Assembly: GCA_030674155.1 (NCBI GenBank) | Contig: CM060316.1 | Location: forward strand, 74,683,229-74,693,228 | Reading direction: 5' to 3' | DNA: 10,000 nt | DNA from: Stramonita haemastoma | Lineage: Eukaryota > Mollusca > Gastropoda > Neogastropoda > Muricidae | Shown here: one piece after another, positions 5,675-10,000 of the stretch | Layout of the letters: each line of letters opens with the position of its first letter | Numbering within the stretch: the stretch's first letter is position 1 | Notes under the pieces: model-generated | What the model was told of the DNA's origin: nothing | Database searches by the model: none | What the model saw: the letters and a program-made list of their open reading frames with translations, nothing else | Position numbers and translations under genes: made by a program

Positions 5675-8600
5675 CTGTAGCACCTGTGTCACTTCCGCTG
5701 TGCTAGATGCCACAGTTGATAAACCCTGTACTTGTTTCTGCTGGCGATGTTGATGTTGCTGACTGTGTGTTTGGTGCTGACGTGCTGTCGTCTGGTGTGC
5801 TGTAGTAGTACTGATTGTGTGCGTACTAGTGAGGGGTGTTTCTGTTGTTGCTTCTGCAGTGGTGGTTAATAAAGTTTCGTGGTAGAGGTTGTGGCTTCTG
5901 TGGGGTTTGTTCTGTGGTGTTGTAGCTTAGTTGTGGTTGTATCTGTGGTTGTGTTGCTTCTGTGGGGTTGTATCTGTGGTTGTTGTTGCTTCTGTGGCGG
6001 TTGTATCTGTGGTTGTTGTTGCTTCTGTGTGGTTGCATCTGTGGTGTTGTTGCTTCTTGTGGTTGTCTGTTGTTATCTGTGGTGGTTGCTTCTGTGGTGT
6101 TTTTGTCTGTGGTTGTGTTTGCTTCTGTGGGGTTGTATCTGTGGTTGTTGTTGCTTCTGTGGCGGTTGTATCTGTGGTTGTTGTTGCTTCTATGGTGGTT
6201 GTATCTGTGGTGTTGTTCTGTGGTGGTTGTTCTGTGGCTGTTGTTGTTCTGAGTGGTGCTATCTGTGGTTGTTGCTTCTGTGGCGGTTGTATCTGTGGTT
6301 GTTGTTGCTTCTGTGGTGGTTGCATCTGTGGTTGTTGTTGCTTCTGTGGTGTTGTATTTTGTTGTGTTTGTGTTGTTGCTTCTAAGGTGGTTGTATTGTG
6401 GTTGTTGTTGCTTCTGTGGTGGTTTGTATCTGTGGTTGTTGTTGCTTCTGTGGCGGTTGTATCTGTGGTTGTTGTTGCTTCTGTGGGTGTTGTATCTGTG
6501 GTTGTTGTTGCTTCTGTGGCGGTTGTATCTGTGGCTGTTGTTGCTTCTGTGGTGGTGTGTATCTGGGTTGTTGTTGCTTTTGGTGGTTGTATCTGTGTTG
6601 TTGTTGCTTCTGTGGTTGTTATGCTTCTGTGGTTGGTTATTGTTGCTTCTGTGGTTGGTTGTATCTGTGGTTTGTTTGTTGCTTCTGTATAGTGTTGCAT
6701 CTATGGCAGTTGTTGTATCTGTGGTTGTTGTTGGTTCTGTGGTTGTTTTTGCTCCTGTGGTGGTTGTTGCTTCTGTGGTGGTTGTTTCTCCTGTGACAGT
6801 GGTTGTGTCTATGGCAGTTGTTGGTTCTGTGGTTGTTGTTGTTCTGTGGTGGTTGCTGCTTCTGTGGTGGTTGTTTCTTCTGTGGCAGTGGTCGTGTCTA
6901 TGGCAGTTGTATCTGTGGTTGTTGTTGCTTCCGTGATTGTTGCTGCTTCTGTAGTGGTTGTTCCTGTGGTGGTGGTTGTTGGCTCTGTGGTTGTGGTTGG
7001 CTTTTCTGTATTAGTTGTTGATGTTTCTGTTGTGGTTGCTGTTTCTGTGGAAGTTGTTGCTTCTGTGATGATTGTTTGAGGTTCTGTGGAGGTTGCAGTT
7101 GAATCTGTAGTCGCTGTTGTTGTTTCTGTAGTGATTTCTGTTACTTCTGCAGATGTTGCTGTTGCTTCTGTAGTGGTTGCTATTGCTTCTGTAGTGGTTG
7201 CTGTTGTGTCTGTCATGGTTGTTGCTTCTTTAGTTGTTGCTCCTGTGGTGGTGGTTGCTTCTGTGGTTGCTGTTGCGTCTGTGGTGGTTGCTGTTGCTTC
7301 TGTAGTTGTTTCTAAGGAAGATGTTTGTATAGTGGTTGGTGTTGCTTGTGTTGTGGTTGATGGTGCTTTTGTTGCGATGGTTGCTCCTATGGTTGTTGCT
7401 TGTGTTGTGGTTGCTTCTGTGCTTGTTGCTTGTGCTGTAGTTGCTTCTGTGCTTGTTGCGTGCTTGTTGCTTGTGCGTTGCTTCTGTAGTGCTCTGTGTA
7501 TTGCTTGTGCTGTAGTTGCTTCTGTGCTTGTTGCTTGTGTTGTGGTTGCCTCTGTGCTTGTTGCTTGTGCTGTGGTTGCTTTTGTGCTTGTTGCTTGTGC
7601 TGTGGTTGCTTCTGTGCTTGTGCTTGTGCTTGTTCTTTTGCTTCTTGTGCTGTGGTTGTCTCTGTGATTGTTGCTTGTGCTGAGGTTGTTGGTTCTTCTG
7701 TGGTGGTTGTTGCTTCTGCTGTGGTTGTTACTTCTGTTGTGGCTGTCGTTGCTACTGTGGTGCTTGCTACGGCTTCTGTTGTGCTTACTACCTCTGTGCT
7801 GGTTTGTGTTTCTGTGGTGGATGTTGGTGCTTTTATTGTGGTCGTTGCCTCTGCAGTGGTGGTGGTTAGTGTTTGTGATGTGCTTGATGGTACTACTGGG
7901 GTGAAGGTTGCCTCTGTAGTCGTTGTTGCTTCTGTTGTAGTTGATAGTGCCTCCGTGGTGGTTGCTGTTGTTGCTTTTGAAGTGGTAACAGCTGTGGTGG
8001 CGGTGGTGGCTGTTGCTTCTGTTACAGTGGTCTCTACTGCTTCGGTGGTGGAGGTTGGGACTCTCACGGTAGTTGCTTCCTCGGTTGTGGTGGCTGTCGT
8101 TGCCTCAGTGGTGGTGGTTGCTTCTGCAATGGTTGTTTCTTTGGTAGTTAATGTTTCTTCTGTGGTGCTTGTTGCTTCTGCAGTGGTTGTTGCTTCTGTG
8201 GTTGTTGCTTGTGTTGTGGTTGTTAGTGCCTCTGTGGTGATCGTTGTAGCTTCTGTTGTAATTGGCAATTCTGTGGTGGTGGTGGTTTCTACAGTGGTGG
8301 TTGCTGCTCCTGTGGTGATGGAGGTTGCTTCTGTAGTGGTTGTTGCTGCTACAGTGCTTGCTTTTCCCTCTGTTGTGGTGGTTATTGGTATTTGTGTTAT
8401 GGTAGATGGTGCTTCTGTTGTTATGGTTGTTGGTGTTTGTGTTACGGTGGATGGTGTTTCTGTGGTGATGTCTGCACCTGTTATTGAGGTTGTTTCTGTT
8501 GTGACTGTTGTTGCTTCTGTGGGGGTGGTGGTTGCTTCTGTTGGGGTGGTTGTTGCTTCTGTGGGGGTGGTTGTTGCTTCTGTTGGGGTGGTGGTTGCCT

Positions 8601-10000
8601 CTGTTGTGGTGGTTGTTGCTTCTGTTGTGGTGGTTGCCTCTGTTGGGGTGGTTGTTGCTTCTGTGGGGGTGGGGGTTGCTTCTGTTGTGGTGGTTGTTGC
8701 TTCTGTTGTGGTGGTTGCCTCTGTTGGGTGGTTGTTGCTTCTGTGGGGGGGGTTGTTGCTTCTGTGGGGATGGTTGTTGCTTCTGTGGGGTGGTGGTTGC
8801 TTCTGTGGGGGTGGGGGTTGCTTCTGTTGTGGTGGTTGTTGCTTCTGTTGTGGTGGTTGCCTCTGTTGGGGTGGTTGTTGCTTCTGTGGGGGTGGGGGTT
8901 GCTTCTGTTGTGGTGGTTGTTGCTTCTGTTGTGGTGGTTGCCTCTGTTGGGGTGGTTGTTGCTTCTGTGGGGGTGGGGGTTGCTTCTGTTGTGGTGGTTG
9001 TTGCTTCTGTTGTGGTGGTTGCCTCTGTTGGGGTGGTTGTTGCTTCTGTGGGGGTGGTTGTTGCTTCTGTGGGGATGGTTGTTGCTTCTGTGGGGGTGGT
9101 TGTTGCTTCTGTGGGGGTGGTTGTTGCTTCTGTGGGGGTGATTGTTGCTTCTGTGGTGGTAGTGGTTGCTTCTGTTACAGTAGTGTCTATTTCGGTGGTG
9201 GAGGTTGGGACTCCAGTGGTAGTTTTCTCCCTCAGTGCTGGTGGTTGCTGTTGCTTCACTGGTGGTTGTTGCTTCTGCAATGGTTGTTTCTTCAGTGGTC
9301 ATTGTTGTTTCTGTGGTAGTTGTTTCTTTGGAGGTAGTTGATGCCTCTGTGGTGGTGGTGGTAGTGGTTTCTGCTGTGGGTATTGTTGCTCCTAAAGTTG
9401 TAGTTGTCCCTGCTTCTGTGGTGGTGATTGTTGGTGTCTGTGTTGTGGCTGATGATGCTTCTGTGGTCGTGGTTGCATCTGTTGTTGCTGTTTCTGATGT
9501 GGTTGTTGGTGCCTCTGTGGTAGTAGTTGCTTCTGTGGTGGTGGTTGCTTCTGTGGTGATGTCTGTAGTGGTGGTAGTGTCTGTGGTGGTGTCTGTAGTG
9601 GTGATTGTTTCTGTGGTAGTGTCTGTGGTAGTGTCTGCTGTAGTGATTGCTTCTGTGGTAGTGTCTGTTGTAGTGGATGCTTCTGTGGTAGTGTCTGTTG
9701 TAGTGGATGCTTCTGTGGTAGTGTCTGTAGTGATGATTGCTTCTGTGGTAGTGTCTGTAGTGCTGATTGCTTCTGTGGTAGTGTCTGTAGTGATGATTGC
9801 TTCTGTGGTAGTGTCTGTAGTGCTGATTGCTTCTGTGGTAGTGTCTGTAGTGCTGATTGCTTCTGCGGTAGTGTCTGTGGTAGTGTCTGTAGTGGTGATT
9901 ACTTCTGTGGTAGTGTCTGTAGTGGTGATTGCTTCTGTGGTAGTGTCTGTTGTAGTGGATGCTTCTGTGGTAGTGTCTGTGGTAGCGCCTGTGGTGGTGA
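5675..10000 (-). CDS. Giant Thr-rich mucin-like exon (5' partial, frame-disrupted)
   Basis: Read on the minus strand, this 4.3 kb codes for Thr-dominated repeats with Glu, Ala, Pro, Asp and few Ser and essentially no Cys. This composition is typical of the O-glycosylated stalk of a mucin. The exon continues past the window's right edge. From 10000 to about 9230 one frame is open without a stop (some 255 codons). The Thr-rich reading then changes frame near 9230, 8788, 8727, 7640, 7450-7510 and 6840, and many times in 5880-6700. The last part, 5675 to about 5870, is open in one frame. It goes from T-T-T-A-E-A-T-T-E-T-P through a Gln/His-rich stretch to S-S-T-A-E-V-T-Q-V-L-Q and the donor, so it may be a non-repetitive linker to the SEA exon. 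The frame jumps are either assembly indels or true decay. The strand choice rests on the Thr-rich composition, the donor and the SEA exons that follow. Confidence 0.6.
5925..6700 (-). repeat. 33-bp mucin repeat array, many indels
   Basis: The basic unit encodes T-E-A-T-T-T-T-D-T-T-A or a variant (11 codons; plus strand TCTGTGGTTGTTGTTGCTTC plus TGTGGCGGTTGTA). Units recur about twenty times. Several are shortened or missing one or two bases (for example 6040-6075, 6205-6250, 6345-6400, 6540-6620), so no minus frame stays Thr-rich for more than a few units. This is the most degraded part of the mucin exon. Confidence 0.8.
7390..7635 (-). repeat. 30-bp mucin repeat array (S-T-E-A-T-T-A-Q-A-T)
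   Basis: About seven units of plus-strand GTGCTTGTTGCTTGTGCTGT plus GGTTGCTTCT encode ten residues, S-T-E-A-T-T-A-Q-A-T, on the minus strand. The regular pattern is broken at 7455-7510, where a piece of a unit is missing or rearranged, and at the right end near 7620-7660 (CTTGTGCTTGTGCTTGTTCT). Both places change the Thr-rich frame. The Gln content sets these units apart from the T-P-T-E-A repeats further upstream in the gene. Confidence 0.75.
8515..9160 (-). repeat. 21-bp mucin repeats with an 81-bp higher-order unit
   Basis: Units of 18 or 21 bp encode T-T-P-T-E-A-T and T-T-E-A-T-T. They are organised into an 81-bp (27-codon) higher-order unit that starts at GCCTCTGTTGGGGTGG. Starts lie at 8636, 8717, 8859, 8940 and 9021, giving spacings of 81, 142, 81 and 81. 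The copies at 8859 and 8940 look identical base for base. The 142-base interval is 144 minus two single-base losses, at 8726-8728 and 8787-8790. The plus strand is very G-rich (GGGGGTGGGGG). Confidence 0.85.
9585..9965 (-). repeat. 30-bp mucin repeats (T-T-D-T-T-T-E-A-I-S/T)
   Basis: About eleven units of plus-strand GTAGTGTCTGTAGTGATGAT plus TGCTTCTGTG encode ten residues, T-T-D-T-T-T-E-A-[IS]-[ITS]. The frame is open throughout and indels come only in whole codons (an added T-T-D unit near 9885). Unlike the arrays to the left, this one has been kept in frame, so it is the best evidence that the exon codes for protein. Confidence 0.85.

Noticed and set aside
5879..6936. Several long plus-strand frames rich in Cys, Leu, Val and Trp.
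   Set aside because: These are antisense readings of the 33-bp mucin array. All three plus frames are open at once, which marks repeat composition rather than coding.
7496..9319. A 607-codon open frame on the plus strand (Val/Ala/Ser repeats, then Cys/Gly-rich).
   Set aside because: It is the antisense of the Thr-rich repeats: a short in-phase tandem unit without stops is open in many frames. It has no domain, and its character changes exactly at the indels that disturb the minus frame.

Overview
The window looks like animal nuclear DNA, most likely from a gastropod mollusc. Coding pieces are short exons with consensus splice sites. Intergenic and intronic DNA is full of microsatellites and minisatellites (CA/GT, CAG, GACA/GATA, and 27-bp, 40-bp, 33-bp, 30-bp and 81-bp tandem units). 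Two kinds of SINE-like dispersed repeat match sequences I recall from gastropod genomes; this is memory, not a search. No bacterial-style operon, tRNA, rRNA or CRISPR array is visible.

The one gene I can support lies on the minus strand and runs through both window edges. Its 5' part is a very long mucin-like exon (10000 down to 5675) made of Thr-dominated repeats (T-T-E-A, T-T-D-T, T-P-T-E-A units). It ends in a perfect donor (CAG|GTAAGA). After a 1.7 to 1.9 kb intron comes an exon with the first half of a SEA domain (about 3788 to 3666, donor GTGAGT). After a 1957-bp intron comes a 68-nt exon (1708 to 1641) that continues the same SEA domain in matching phase 0. The third strand and any G-S-V-V-V autoproteolysis site should be in a further exon, probably to the left of the window. 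The expected product is a secreted or membrane-anchored SEA mucin with a heavily O-glycosylated stalk.

Layout from left to right: SINE copy A (126-375); hairpin-containing 27-bp minisatellite (about 511-995); (CAG)12 (1257-1292); SEA exon 2 (1641-1708); diverged repeats that reiterate the 3' splice acceptor, with an embedded 40-bp minisatellite (1709-2640); AT-rich intron; (GT)n, a G-quadruplex candidate and (CA)n (3187-3652); SEA exon 1 (3666-3788, possibly to 3990); SINE copy B abutting it (4003-4235); a tRNA-type SINE fragment (4378-4526); GACA/GATA microsatellite (4729-4903); intron; mucin exon (5675-10000).

The mucin exon is not one clean reading frame. The Thr-rich reading moves between all three minus frames at several single-base indels (clearest near 9230, 8788 and 8727) and very often in 5880-6700. 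Either the assembly contains indel errors or this copy of the gene is decaying. I cannot decide between these from one window.
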